From Tubiluchus corallicola (lineage: Eukaryota > Priapulida > Priapulimorpha > Priapulimorphida > Tubiluchidae), in NCBI GenBank assembly GCA_030141605.1, contig JAQGDQ010000271.1, forward strand, positions 1 through 57,500: a stretch of DNA of 57,500 nucleotides. The letters are read 5' to 3'. Both the position numbers and the translations under genes were made by a program. Below, in pieces: positions 39,618 through 53,332 of the stretch. A model generated the notes under the pieces. It saw only the letters and a program-made list of their open reading frames with translations, was not told the origin of the DNA and did not search any database. Within the stretch, counting starts at the first letter, position 1, and every line of letters begins with the position of its first letter.

Positions 39618-42600
39618 CTGCACACAAATGATTGCCAAGAAAATGGCAAAAAATAGCTGTTTAACAAACTTTTATAGGTAAGAGGTCTACATCATCAGCA
39701 TACATAATAACGCAAACTTTTATAGATAAGAGGTCTACATCATCAGCATACATAATAACGCAAACTTTTATGGGTAAGAGGTCAACATCATCAGCAAACA
39801 TAATATCTTATATATTGTATTTAATTGTGGTACCCTTGAAGGAAACTGGACCCCCATTTTAAAAGGAAACTGGACCCCCATTTTAAACTGCAGCTCAAAA
39901 CAATTTACCCCAGTGGTTCCCAAAGTAGGGGTAACTTACCCCCCGGGGGTAATATGGTTTTTTTGGGGGGGGGTAACGGGCACCCCTCTGAAAATTTTTA
40001 AAACTTCGCTCGGAATGTATTTTACGTAGTTTTCTTCTTGAAGAGACTGCCTCCGGCAGGCAACACTATGTCATGGGGTCCATCATTCGCTTGTTGGACT
40101 AGCTAGAATTTTGCTTGCTTGTGGCATATACGTGTGTTTACTTTTTGAGTTGGAGAAGTAGTACTAGGTGGGGGGGGGTAATGGACACGACCGGGTTTCC
40201 CGATTTGGGTAACGGTTCGAGAAAGTTTGGGAACCACTGATTTACCCCGTGACATATTGAAAGGAAACATGCAATTTTTTCAAAAATTATTTGCGTGAAA
40301 ACATTATCACACAAACACAATTTCTTGTTCACGTTCACTTTGTTGTTACATGCATTTCGACATTTGCTAGTTAGATGGGCACTAGCACCTCTATTTCAGA
40401 AACGCATTGCACGAAAGAAAAACAGGTGCTGTACCTCTCAGTTTAGAAGTGTTCATTTGTGATGTAGTGCACATGTTCAAGAGCTCGTGTGAGCACAGTG
40501 GTAAACTTGAATTTTAAACTTAAAATTTGTTGAGTTTTTGCATGTCAGACTGAATGATGTACATTAGCATTGTACTACAATTTTCGCTTTCGCAAACACG
40601 TGCAACACACTCATGGAAGCATGTGCTGTTGAAAATTATGCTCATTTGTGATGTGGCGGGCTCGCCCTCCGTTAATTAAGTTTTTAACGTATTATTTGAT
40701 TATCAAAACGACTTTGGCACCATTAACATTAGGTGTAACATTAACAACTGTAAGATGTTAAAATGTATACTTTTTATAGTAGTTCAAAGAGGGGTAGAAT
40801 GTGAAAAATCATCCTGTTTCCTTTAGCATCTAAAACAATAATACTACTACTTACACGCAGGACAGAGCAATAAGTATAATCAACAACAGAAATGAGACAG
40901 TTAGTGCAACAGCAACAGTGTCTTCATCTTGTCCTGAAAAGAAAAAAGTCACTTCAAGGCCAGAAAAAAGAATATTAAGCGTTCATTTCATTTATCATAG
41001 AAACTCTGAACTTCACATGGTCATATCTGAGCTCTACTGTTTATCTCTACTAATTAACACCAATAATTAAGAAACTAACTAATAATGTAATCAAAACTAA
41101 ACAGTAAACAAAAAAAAACAACTGTAATCGCGCTTGTATCAAAGTACAGTAAACTCCGCGTAACTCAAATACAAACGAAAAAACTTTGAGTTAGGCGATG
41201 TTGAACCATTTTCCAGCATAGAAACTCTCTCTCTCTCTATATATATATAACTAATATAATATATTATATATATAAATTCTTTATTTGTCATTAAAATGGT
41301 TCACTCATTATAATAAAATTGAGTAAGCCTCGGCGTAATGTTAAAATAACAACACTGTTCAAGACAAATGCGTCCAGTGCAGACTAAAAAATTCTAAAGT
41401 GCAAAACTAAGGCCTAATTATATACAATAAATGAACATATTTACAAACACCATTTTACAAAACAATATTACAAAAGTACACTAAATTTTACATGACATAT
41501 TTTACACAATATACATTTAACATGACAGAATTAGCAGAAACATGCTTTACATTACATAAATTTCACTAATTACATTTACACTATTTATACATTTGACATT
41601 ACAAAACTAACATAACACGAACATTTTCCAGCATAGAAATTCTAAACCCCTCCCTCCAGACGCCGAGCTAAATAGAAGGCAGAAAGTCAACCCTTCTATA
41701 CGTAAACGAGGAGATTTGATGACAATTACATAAAGAATAACAAATTATGCAGTGAAAACACGATTTTTTATGTTACAAAAGGACACGTACAAAACACGGA
41801 AAGATCAGTCCCGGAGAAAATAATCAGGGTGTCACGACTTGTGAGACATCAGAATTTTCCGGAAAGACGATGCTGTTTTTGAGTTGTATTAAACTTTTTG
41901 TTTTTCTATAGTATAAATTGTATTTTTGAGTCAGGTGATGTAAATTATATACCATTTTTATTTGAGTTGGGCGAAATTTTGAGTTAAGTGATATTTTTGC
42001 GAGAATAAGAAGGATTTCATCCATTCCGCTGAAATTCTTTGGGTTAGGCGAAAATTTCAGTTACATATTTTGAATTAAGTGATATTTTTGTGAGAATAAT
42101 GGGGGATTTCATCCGTTCCGCTGAAATTCTTTGGGTTAGGTGGAAATTTGAGACTATTAATAAGGTGGGAATGGTATTTCTCATTTATTAGTATGATATT
42201 TTCACTACACAAAATAATTTCCTAATCAAGCACTAGTTGATATGATCAAGAAAAGCCACATAAAGAAAGAATTATAATACATACGAACACAGCCCTTTGC
42301 ACCGACCATGTCAGGTGTCATGTCACGTGTGCAATTTGCGCATCTCGTCATTCCGAATGAAGACGCATAGGTTCCATTTGGACAGGGATGACATATCCGA
42401 TCATCAGCTGTACTGTATGTACCAGGTAAACATGGAACTAGTGAAATTATAAACAAAAGCTCTATGTAGATAAAATAGTTGAGCAGCTGTGAAGTTAAGC
42501 AGTGCTAGACTTAGTTAGTAAGAGCCTCAAAGCTACCTTTGGACTGCTTCTCTTGCCACATTGTCTCAAGCTAAACTTCTCTTGTTGAAGAAGGATGAAT

Positions 42601-45600
42601 ATATGCCCAAGCATGTCTAAGAGGGGTACTGTCAAAGGACCACCGGACGAAGGACCACCAGGAAAATGTCAACACAAACTCGTGTGAGATACATTGTGCT
42701 TTGTGTTGAGATATTTTTATTAGTAATTCTGCACGTTAAACTGTAAACAGTCTGCATTCTTTATTTTTCAGTATCTTTCTACCCGTTTTGCCAAAATACT
42801 GTTTTTTTGCATCTGATAATTCGATGGTGCTGTAGATTAAAAAATAAAAATTTTAAAAGTTTAAAAAAATAAAATTTAAATCTTCTGTCCGGTAGTCCTT
42901 TGACCTATAGCCGGCTAAGACTAAAACCAACACCTCTATCAATTAAGTATCTGAAGGGATTTTAGAATATTTTTCTTAACAATCAGATAGATACCTGTCT
43001 TGCCACACCCATATATACCAAGCTTATGTCATGCCGTTCAGAGCGGATGCTTGTAAGAATAAAGTTAAGCAAATCTTAAACATAAAACAATTTGAACTCT
43101 TATGAACACACCATCATAAATTTCTACTTGCAGAAAATTGTCATATACAGGCGCAATAATAAAATTAATCACAAGTTTTGAAACTGATTGCTTACCAGAA
43201 GATGATGTGAAGCTGCCCTTACATATGTTATCAAAAAGCAGTTGTGCAAATATATCTATTCGTAAGTTGTCTATATAAAGCATGAAACAGACTTTTGCAT
43301 ATAATTCAGTTCAATTCAATTTCAATTTATTTATCTCTTTATAATACTACGATAAAACATGATTAATAAAAGAATCGCTAATAAATTTTGAAGAATGGTT
43401 AAACTGAATCGATACATCTAGAACTAGAGAAAGGACAGCGAAAAGACAATTCAAATCAATTTATTTATCTCCTTATAATGCTACAATAAAACATGATTAA
43501 TAAAAGAATCGCTAATAAGTTTTGAAGAATGGTTAAAATGTATAGATAGATCTAGAACTAGAGAAAGGATAGCGAAAAGACTATAAAGTCACCTAGTCTG
43601 CTATCCTTTACCGAAAATAGATAAAATGATTTTTAGACACTGGTGGGCATTAATGTTATCAGTTTAATTTAGGAAACATTAGTAATTTTTAAAATTATGA
43701 CATTTTCTATATAATCCAGAGTAAAGAAAATACATCTAGTTTAATTAGTAGGCAACAAAATAAGGTCAATCTTGATTAAAGAAAGTAAAAATTGCATTTA
43801 GATTTTATGTGAAATACAGGTCAAAATTGTTATGAAATGATAAAAAACTTTGAGTTAATAATACTATTAATCAACAACAGGAGTTAAATACATTTTGATT
43901 TGAGTTCAACTTCATTATTTCTAGGCTTATTGATTAAGAACAAATCTACTGACTTGGACAATAATACTAAATAATATAATTCTCAATGTAAATATACTAG
44001 TAGTTATTGTACTTTACCACACATGCTGCCATTGTTCTTTAGCTGATATCCTGCATGACAGTAACCCTTGCAACGAAACACGGCCATCTTTTCTGTTGGA
44101 GCCATGTGACCAACAGGTTGCGTGACTCTGCGGTTTTTTGCACGCAATAATTCTCTATCACTGTATTTTTTCATAAAGAGTTTTCTCGGAAAATTGTATG
44201 GCTGGAAAAAACAATAATTGTCCATCCAAGTCAACAGTTTGTTAAATACTATGGTAACTGTAAACAAAGTAATTAGACTGTTGTTAAGTTTGTGGCACAC
44301 CAAGCTCTGTTTACGGTTATATCAGCAATGGGTTTTAGTTTACGGCATATAGACTACGGCCATATCACGTTGAAAACACTGGTTCTCGTCAGATCACTGA
44401 AGTCAAGCAACGTAGACCTAGTTAGTACTTGGATAGGTGACCACCTAGGAATACCAGGTTCTGTAGGCTTGCGGGATGCCCACACTGTATCTCGACACTA
44501 GGCGGAGGAGCTGCACAAGCAGCCAACGGCTAGAGGGTGGAGGAGGTCAAGTGACCCAACGGCCATGTGTAGAGGAGTAAACCTTCCAAATCAGGAGTGG
44601 AGCTCCGAAGGTGGACCAGTGCAGCATGCTCACTGACTCCGGCAGCTCCTGCAGCCAACCTGGTGCCAAACGTATTGCTCTGCTTTCTTTTGGACTACAC
44701 CAGGGAGGAAGAGAGGGGGTTCCTGTTGTCTGGGCAACTCAGCCTCTCCATACACCTTGCCCAGGCGTGCTCCCTGGAGACGTTCGAGGATCGCACTGCT
44801 CCGCCACAGCCGCTGCTCCATCAGTGTGATGAATAACTGACTCTCTTGGCGCACTTTCCATTGTCTTCAGAGACAGAAGGATGCCAACCACATGTGTTGC
44901 ACATTGAACTGTAGTAGTTATCAGTTAGAAAATGGATATGATATTTTTGCAAGGAGGTCAATGAAGAAAAAGGCTTTGATAGGAAACCAACAGATTATTG
45001 TTAATATGGCTAGAGACTGCATCGAATGATTAGAATCTAATGACTTTAATTTTTTAAAGACAGCACTGCTGCAGTCAATTCTAAATTACATTGTAACTTG
45101 TTAATTCGAAAGAAATTGTACTGCTCATATATTTTATCAGAAATACTAGGCCCATTAATTCTTTTTACTCTCGTTACATTGTTTTACATTACTAATCGCG
45201 TGAATAATCTTGACTAATAACACTTTTTATGTAAAGTATATTCGAAATGAACTGACGTTAATAATAAACAATTGCGCTAAACTAACACGTAAGAATAAAT
45301 AGTATATAGCAGTACTGTAAATTTGCCCCCTGTTTGATTTTAGCATTACTGTGTGCAGATTTCACTTAATCTGCCTACTCCTGTGCATTTAGAAGTATGG
45401 CTTCAAAACATAATGTAGTAAATTAAGTAATAGAGTAATGCATATAAGTCTTTGTAAATAATCGTAGTGAATTCAATGATACTTACTTTCTTCAAAACAT
45501 AATGTAGTAAATTAAGTAATAAAGTAATGCATGTAAGTATTTGTAAATAATCGAAGTGAATTCAATGATACTTACTTTCTTCAAAACATAATGTAGTAAA

Positions 45601-47362
45601 TTAAGTAATAAAGTAATTCATATAAGTGTTTGTAAATAATCGTAGTGAATTCAATGATACTTACTTTCTTCAAAACATAATGCAGTAAATTAAGTAATAG
45701 AGTAATGCATGTAAGTATTTGTAAATAATCGTAGTGAATTCAATGATACTTACTTTCTTCAAAACATAATTTAGCACATCACGTATGCAGCTTTTGGCAG
45801 AACCACAAAGACGAAAATTTTTAACAAAAACCCCTGACGTCGCAACTATAGTCATAGACACTAATTTTCCTGAAATATAAAAATTATGAAAGTTATTTAG
45901 ACGCTTATTCCGTTGTAACGTGTTGTCTCTTAACCTTTTAGTGCTTAGTGTTCCCATGTGGGAACATCAAGTTCCAGGTATTGTAAAATTTTGTTTTCGA
46001 AATTGAAGAAGTTGTTAGGCTAGCTTGAGTTTAGCAAGAACACTGTTTCTACATGTTTACTCAGGACAGCATTTTGTAATTTTCAACGATACCCTGTGAG
46101 TCTTATTTTTGTGTCTATTTTTATCATACTCGTCTGATCAACGTAAAGCCTGGCTAATGCTTGGATAGGTGACTGCCTAGGAAAACCAGGTGGTGTAGGC
46201 TTGCGGGATGCCCACACTGTATCTCGACACTAGGCGGAGGAGCTGCACAAGTAGCCAGCGGCTAGAGGGCGGAGAAGGTCAAGTGGCCCAACGACCATGT
46301 GTAGAGGAGTAAACCTTCCAAATCAGGAGTGGAGCCCCGAAGGCAGATCAGTGGAGCATGCTCGCTGACTCCGACAGCTCCTTCAGCCAACCTGGTGCCA
46401 AACGTATCGATCCGCTTTCCTTTGGACTACACCAGGGAGGAATAGAGGGGGTTCCTGTTGTCTGGGCAACTCAGGATCTCCATACACCTTGCTCAGGCGT
46501 GCGCCCTGGAGAGGCCACTCCAGTGGTTCAAGGATCGGATTGCTCAGCCACAGTCGACGCTGCAGCTCCATCAATGTGATCAATAACTGACTCTCTTGGC
46601 GCACACTCCATTGTCTTCCGAGACAGAAAGATGCCAAAAATTTAAAATTTTTATCATTTTTAACAGTTTTGAAACTTATTTTCATAACTCTGCAACATAA
46701 TAATAATAATAATAACATACTCTTCAGACAAAAGTATTTTGGTACACACACAGGTAACATATCTGGTTGTATTTATACTAAATAAATTCAGACAACATTT
46801 GCTACTGTAAGGACTGAGGTCTACATCAAGTACGTATGTTCCCATATGGAAACATTAGTCTCTCCTGCGCATAATTTTGTAAAAACAATTTTTAATTCAC
46901 GACGAGCATTAGCGTGTGTGGGGTTGCTTCATATATTTGCACATTTTTTGCCCTTTTGTTTATCGCTTATTTCAAAGGTTTTTCATGAAGTAGATTTGTT
47001 GTTACAGTTTAAAAATAGCTACAAAGTGCAAAAAGTTTTTAGAAAACCAAAGAGTTTTAATACAGATTTGAACATAAAACTTTTCTGCGTTGAGTTGATT
47101 TTTGTTGCTTTTGCCTTTTGTGTATGCAAACACCTAAACATGTCATGAGCCTGTGAGTAAACTTGTATTTTTAATAAGGGGCAGCTGACCAAGTGACCAA
47201 CAGGTCTTTCGCTGCTCCTTCTCAGCTGTAATGAAATGTAAAAATAATTATGACGAATTTTAACTGCTATTGAGAAAATAAAATTGAATTGAATTGATAA
47301 CCATTTCTACACAACTGCTGCAGTACACAAAAGGCAAAATAAAGATTCTACTACTACTGCTA

Positions 47363-47394
<32 letters not shown>

Positions 47395-50300
47395 GCTGCT
47401 GCTACTACTGCTACTGCTACTGCTGCTGCTGCTGCTGCTACTAAGCCATTGACCATTAAGCAAAATAAAACCGTACTTGTGGATTCCGACTGGAAGGGGG
47501 GACCCCATGCCGCTTTTCACATTGAATAACGACTTAAAAGTAAAATATATAGGATATGTGTTTGAAAGGGCATCGAAATTCTGGCTACTGGACAGCTTGA
47601 GCTACTCACTGCCCATACGATAACACTGATTGAGTATCTAATGTGTCATAATAAATTCAAAGTGCTAATGCTTGTAAGAATGGGTTAATACTAAAAAACG
47701 ATAACGTTGCTTTTGACCATGGTGGTGATGTGGCTACGTGATTACTGTAAATAAATCTTTCTGCAAGTTTTTCTCATTTCGAAAAATAAAATGTGATTTT
47801 ACAGTTTAGTATATTGTTGTTTTTTCTCTGAATAACACATACATGGAGGCACCATTATCGTTAAGTGCTATAGGACCTCTTGAGGTCTTAATCCGGTCCT
47901 GGTGCGACTACCAAAATTTCAGTAACTGTGAAAAGTGTTAGAGCCACTCAATGGCAAAGCTTTTTTAATGTTGATGGTTACAGTTCCATTTCGTCTTTCA
48001 TTCACCACTCCCCCCACTGTATATATTTATCATTATCTCGTTTGTTAACCCTTTCATACCAGTTGTATCCCGTGGGATACGAGAATATTTTCTGCCTTTA
48101 AAATTAATAAAATTTTAAAAATGACAGTTATTTGATCTGTTAATAATTATTTTGATTTAAGCCAATAACAACAGACTAAAAATAGTGATAAAATGGCAAA
48201 CTAGAAAATCTACATAGCATAAAAAACTGCGCAAGGTACAGTACTTTAGAGACGACTTTGTACAGATCAGCATAGCATGCATACTGAATGTCTTAAATAC
48301 TTTAAAAAATTATCAGCAGTCACAAAATGAAGCACATTTTTTGCTTTTGTTGTGTTTTTAAAGAAGTTTTTCTTATTAAAAAAATAATTTAGGACCGAAA
48401 GGGTTAATCATTTTTTGAGATTTCAACGTACAGTTTGGCCTGTCAAGCTGTGCTTTTGGGTTCAAATTGTAAATTTGCACATGTATATACTAGCTACTAT
48501 TACTAAAGACTCTTTATTTGTATTATCTGGACGTATTTATATTTGTATTATATATTATATTTGTACTTATATTTACTTTACCGGATAATTGTCTGTATTT
48601 TAGTGATAATTGCAGGATGCAGTGTGGAAATGAATAACCTCTTGAACTCTTGATAGCATAACGAGAACGTAGTTCATTACCGGTACTAGAAGGAAAAGCC
48701 ATCAGTGTGTATAGTAAGTCCTCGCTTAATGACACACCGCTTAGCGACGTTTCGCTTAACGACGAACGCATTAGCGTCGTTAAACGAGGACTTACTATAA
48801 TTACCTTCATGTGGATAAGGTTGATGGTGGCACGTTGCTCTTGTCTGTAAGATGATGCACTTTTCCAGAGAATGACAGTCATTAATTGTCAGTATAGCAG
48901 CAACATTCTCTTCATAGATTCTAAGCGTCTCTCTGTCACACTGATAAACTTTAAAGTCTACTTGCATTCTGCAAAGTATCCTTGGAAACAGAAAGACTGG
49001 AATGCAAAAACAAAGATTAAACAAGTTTTTTTTACTTATTGACATGTTTCCACTTTAATTATCAGTTGCTGCTAATCAGTCCTTTGTTCCACGCAGGCTT
49101 TATTTCTCAATCTGGATTTTCTAATTTTAGAATGACGTTTTGCTAAAATACTATTAGGCCAACTTTTTTGTTTTTTCTTATTCATTTATGCATTTTTCTT
49201 TTAAGAAAAATCTGCTTGACTTCTGTAGTTATTACCTTTTCACAATGGCATTCGGTTCAGCATGTTTGGTCAGCTTAAGGCCGAGGATCGAAATATCCAA
49301 AACGTTCAGTGACAATGCGAGTACACATGCACACACAGGTGCACACATACACGTGCACACACACACACACAAACGCACATGTACACGCACATGTATACAC
49401 ACACACGCGCGCGCACGCACGCATATATATAAATATATATATAGTAAATAATGGCTCTAAGTCATTAAGAAAGAATTAAGGGGCATCTTGTAATTAGACC
49501 GGTAGAGTAACCTAGTGGGTATAATGTTTGCTCATCAATTCCGGCTAAGTTCCATTTCAAAATTTAATGACTGTGACATCGTTCCATTATCAAGGCCATT
49601 CTTAGTAAATCTGTAATGTTTCGTTTACCGACTAGTTGATATAAGATGTCCTTGACTACATTTGTCCTGCTTAAATCATCCCTCTTTAGCACTTCGCAGA
49701 GGTATAGACCACTGTCTTCTGCTTGAACATCCTCAATTGATAGATCATTCGTATTCAGAACAGTGAACCTAAAAAAATATGTTAAGCAGTTGTGAAAAAT
49801 GTGAAGTGCAGGGATGAGAATTTTCCGCGGATACGTGGAATTCCGAGTTTTTGGAAGACCAGTAGTGCCATTTTTGTAAATCGCGTGAATTTGTTAAGAA
49901 AATTTTTACGGACCCAGTACATTACTTCACAAGCTGACCGCTAGTTGGCAGGCCGTCACTTTGTTTACATCACGTAAATCAGTGTAACCACGTGTATATC
50001 TCTATGTATAAAAATATAGAATCAATTGTGCTGAGTTATTTGAGTCAATTGCAGACAGTTTTTATATACTTTTGCATAGGAGCAGCCAGTACTTAGACGT
50101 TTTTGAGGCAATTAGGTATCATGTATCCTTGATAGTTGGGTATTTTAAATTATGCATGAAACAAGGTAATTGATATTTTAAGTCCACTTAGAGGCTCTCT
50201 ATGGTCTACGGAGCCCCCAACCCCTCGGCTTGTTTCAGAGTTTTTTGCAATTTGTCATTCTCATCCCTGGAAGTAACAGATACCTACAAAAAAAATTTTT

Positions 50301-52091
50301 ATAGAAAAATAAAAAACTCGAATTGAAGAGTCTTCACCTTTCGTTTGTCAATGGCTTTCTTCGTCCATCGTACCATTTACAGTTCAGAGGTTCACCACTT
50401 TTATCATCTAGGGGGTCATCGCAGTTGATGATGGCCCGGGTGCCTCGTAAACGTTCGACCATAACAACTAAAATCCAAGAATTACTGTAGAAGTTCAGTT
50501 GCAGTAGTAGCAATACCCACTACATGCACATTATGAAACATCGCGGTTGAATGCTTCAGCATATCACGTACTGTTAAAGCAAAACTGGACCCAATGTTAT
50601 TAAACTGTATGCCAAAACAATACACTCTTTAAAATACTGAATTTTATAATATTTGAGCTTCAAATTTTGAGTAATATTCCAGGATTACTCTCACGTGTGG
50701 CCAAGCTAAAACATCAGGGCAAAGAAAACACTGTAACACGTGTTATGCACAAGTTTAAAGGAAAAGTCAACCCTCAAAGAACATTCGTTCTATTTAATTA
50801 TAATATCATCATATTGAAATTACCACGCAATGTACGCGCATAGAATGTCTGCTTTAAAGCAAAACCGGACCGAAAGTAACACTGCAGGTCAAAAGAACAT
50901 ATTCTTTAAAATATTGAAAGGAAACATACTATTTTTTCAAAAGTGACTTACGTGAAAGAATTGTTACCACACAAACACAATTTCATGTTCGCGCCACTAG
51001 TTCTTCGCTGTTACATGCATATCACCATTTGCTAGTTAGACAGGCACTAGCGCCTCCATCTCAAAAACGCTTTGCATGAAAAATAGGTGCTGTACCTCTT
51101 AGTTCACATGTGTTACGAACACACCGGTAAATTTCAAATTTGAATTTTTATCTTAAAACTTACCAAGTCTTAGTACAACACACTGAATATCGTACAGTAG
51201 CACTGCACTTCGATTTTCTTTTTTCCCAAACACATGCAACACACTCATGGAATATTTTTGCTGTTGAAAATTATGTTAGTTTGTGATGTCATCAATCTTT
51301 GGGCTGGCCGGTCGTTAATTAAGTTTTTAATGTATAATTTAATTATCAGAAACGCTTTTGTAGTATTGATTGTGTTAAAATGTATACTTTTGTCGGACTT
51401 GAAACTGGGGTAGTAATTGAAAAATCATCCTGTCTTCCTTTAATGTGCACAACATTGCTTTAAATTGCTATTGACAAATATAGAATAAGCTGCCCTATTT
51501 AATTACATTAATTACAACGTATAAAATATACGTACTTTTTTCTGCAGTTTTCCTGTACTACGTTGTTCAACGTTTTGAAGGTAATTAGAATATTAACGTT
51601 GGCACTTATTTTTCAGTGGTTACAAGTAAGCATTCATGCGATTATGGCAAGTATCGACATGTTGACATAAAAATTAAAAAAGTTAAGCTACAACTGTGCA
51701 AATGTCATAACCTTGCAAACAATACTTGCTGGTTTCTGAAACCTGGTAGCTTTTTGGCAACTTTTTATCAACATCCTTTCAAATTTCTACAACCCTTCAA
51801 ATTTCTTTGACTGTCCTAGCTAGGAAAATTGCTCTACACTTACTGTTGCTGTTACTGTTACTACTACTTCTACTACTACTACTACTACTACTACTACTGC
51901 TACTACTGCTACTACTGCTACTACTGCTACTACTGCTACTACTGCTACTGCTACCGCTACGGCTACCGCTACCGCTACCGCTACCACTACCACTACCACT
52001 ACTACTACTGCTACTACTACTGCTACTACTACTGCTACTACTACTACCACTACTACTACTACTACTACTACTGCTACTACTGCTACTACTA

Positions 52092-52126
<35 letters not shown>

Positions 52127-53032
52127 GCTGCTACTACTACTGCTACTACTTTGAATCCTGAGTGTAAACGATACACGTTAAGCACTGCTGGTAAGCAACT
52201 CCACACTAGGGTTAAGATATTTCAGTTTAGTGACATCACATACCTGGCTCGTTTCTACTGTTTTTGGTGATTATTACATCTGTGTTATCCTCCATCTTGG
52301 GGTGCGGATAGTACGGTTTTACTGCTCTCTTTACACGTCTGTTATAATCATCTGCTTCTTCTTGCCAGACTGCCATGTTGTCGGCTACTTTCACGATGGT
52401 TTCGTCCTGGATGTTGTCTTCGCTATCACAAATGGTTCTGTTATTTGCACTGACTGGAAACCGTAGAAAACTCGTCTCTTCACGAACTTTATCTTCGTTG
52501 TCTTGTGATGGCAATGAGTCGTCAATATCACGAAAGGTCGTTGGTAAGATACGTTGTAAGTTTAGTTCTGGTATAGATTCAAAAACACTGTCTTTAAAAG
52601 TTTTACTACTTTCATCAGTGACGTTCAGATCATCAACAGAGCTTCCACTTTCTGTTACAAGCTCTTCTAGTTCTTGCATATTCGTATCAACTCTGCTGTC
52701 GATTATAACTTCTGGTCTTTCAGTGTCTACAGATCTTTTCAAACGTTTTTCGCTGCTACTTTCCAGAAATCTTTCGGCTTCTGAGATTGGGTATTTTTTA
52801 TAACCTTGATCTAATTTCAGCAATTCGTAGATGACACGTTGAATTGAACTGTGTGAGCTGCTCCAGACTTTTCCCAATTTTAAAACATCTTTGTAACGAC
52901 CTTCAGGTTCATAAACAGCCTGGGGACCTGATGCTGTAAACAAGTTATTAAATTAATTAACATCAGCACAAATGAAATTATTGATCAAATAAATATTTTT
53001 TTTACTATTAAAGAAATGAGCTTTTATTATTA

Positions 53033-53123
<91 letters not shown>

Positions 53124-53190
53124 CAATTAGCACTCTATTGCTAAAATAATAATAATAATAATAATCATAATGATGATGATGAGGATGATG

Positions 53191-53278
<88 letters not shown>

Positions 53279-53285
53279 CAATAAC

Positions 53286-53332
<47 letters not shown>

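Noticed and set aside
44351-44470. Functional 5S rRNA gene
   Set aside because: The 5S part is full length, but it continues into a repeated body shared by two other dispersed copies, has several substitutions and no terminator T-run directly after the 5S; a SINE head explains it better.
46846-47148. 100-codon plus-strand hydrophobic frame
   Set aside because: AT-rich, next to a LINE 3' UTR, no homology that I recognise; likely part of a decayed retroelement.
51807-52206. Poly-Leu, poly-Tyr and poly-Val frames
   Set aside because: Triplet microsatellite in an intron; all frames are open by composition.
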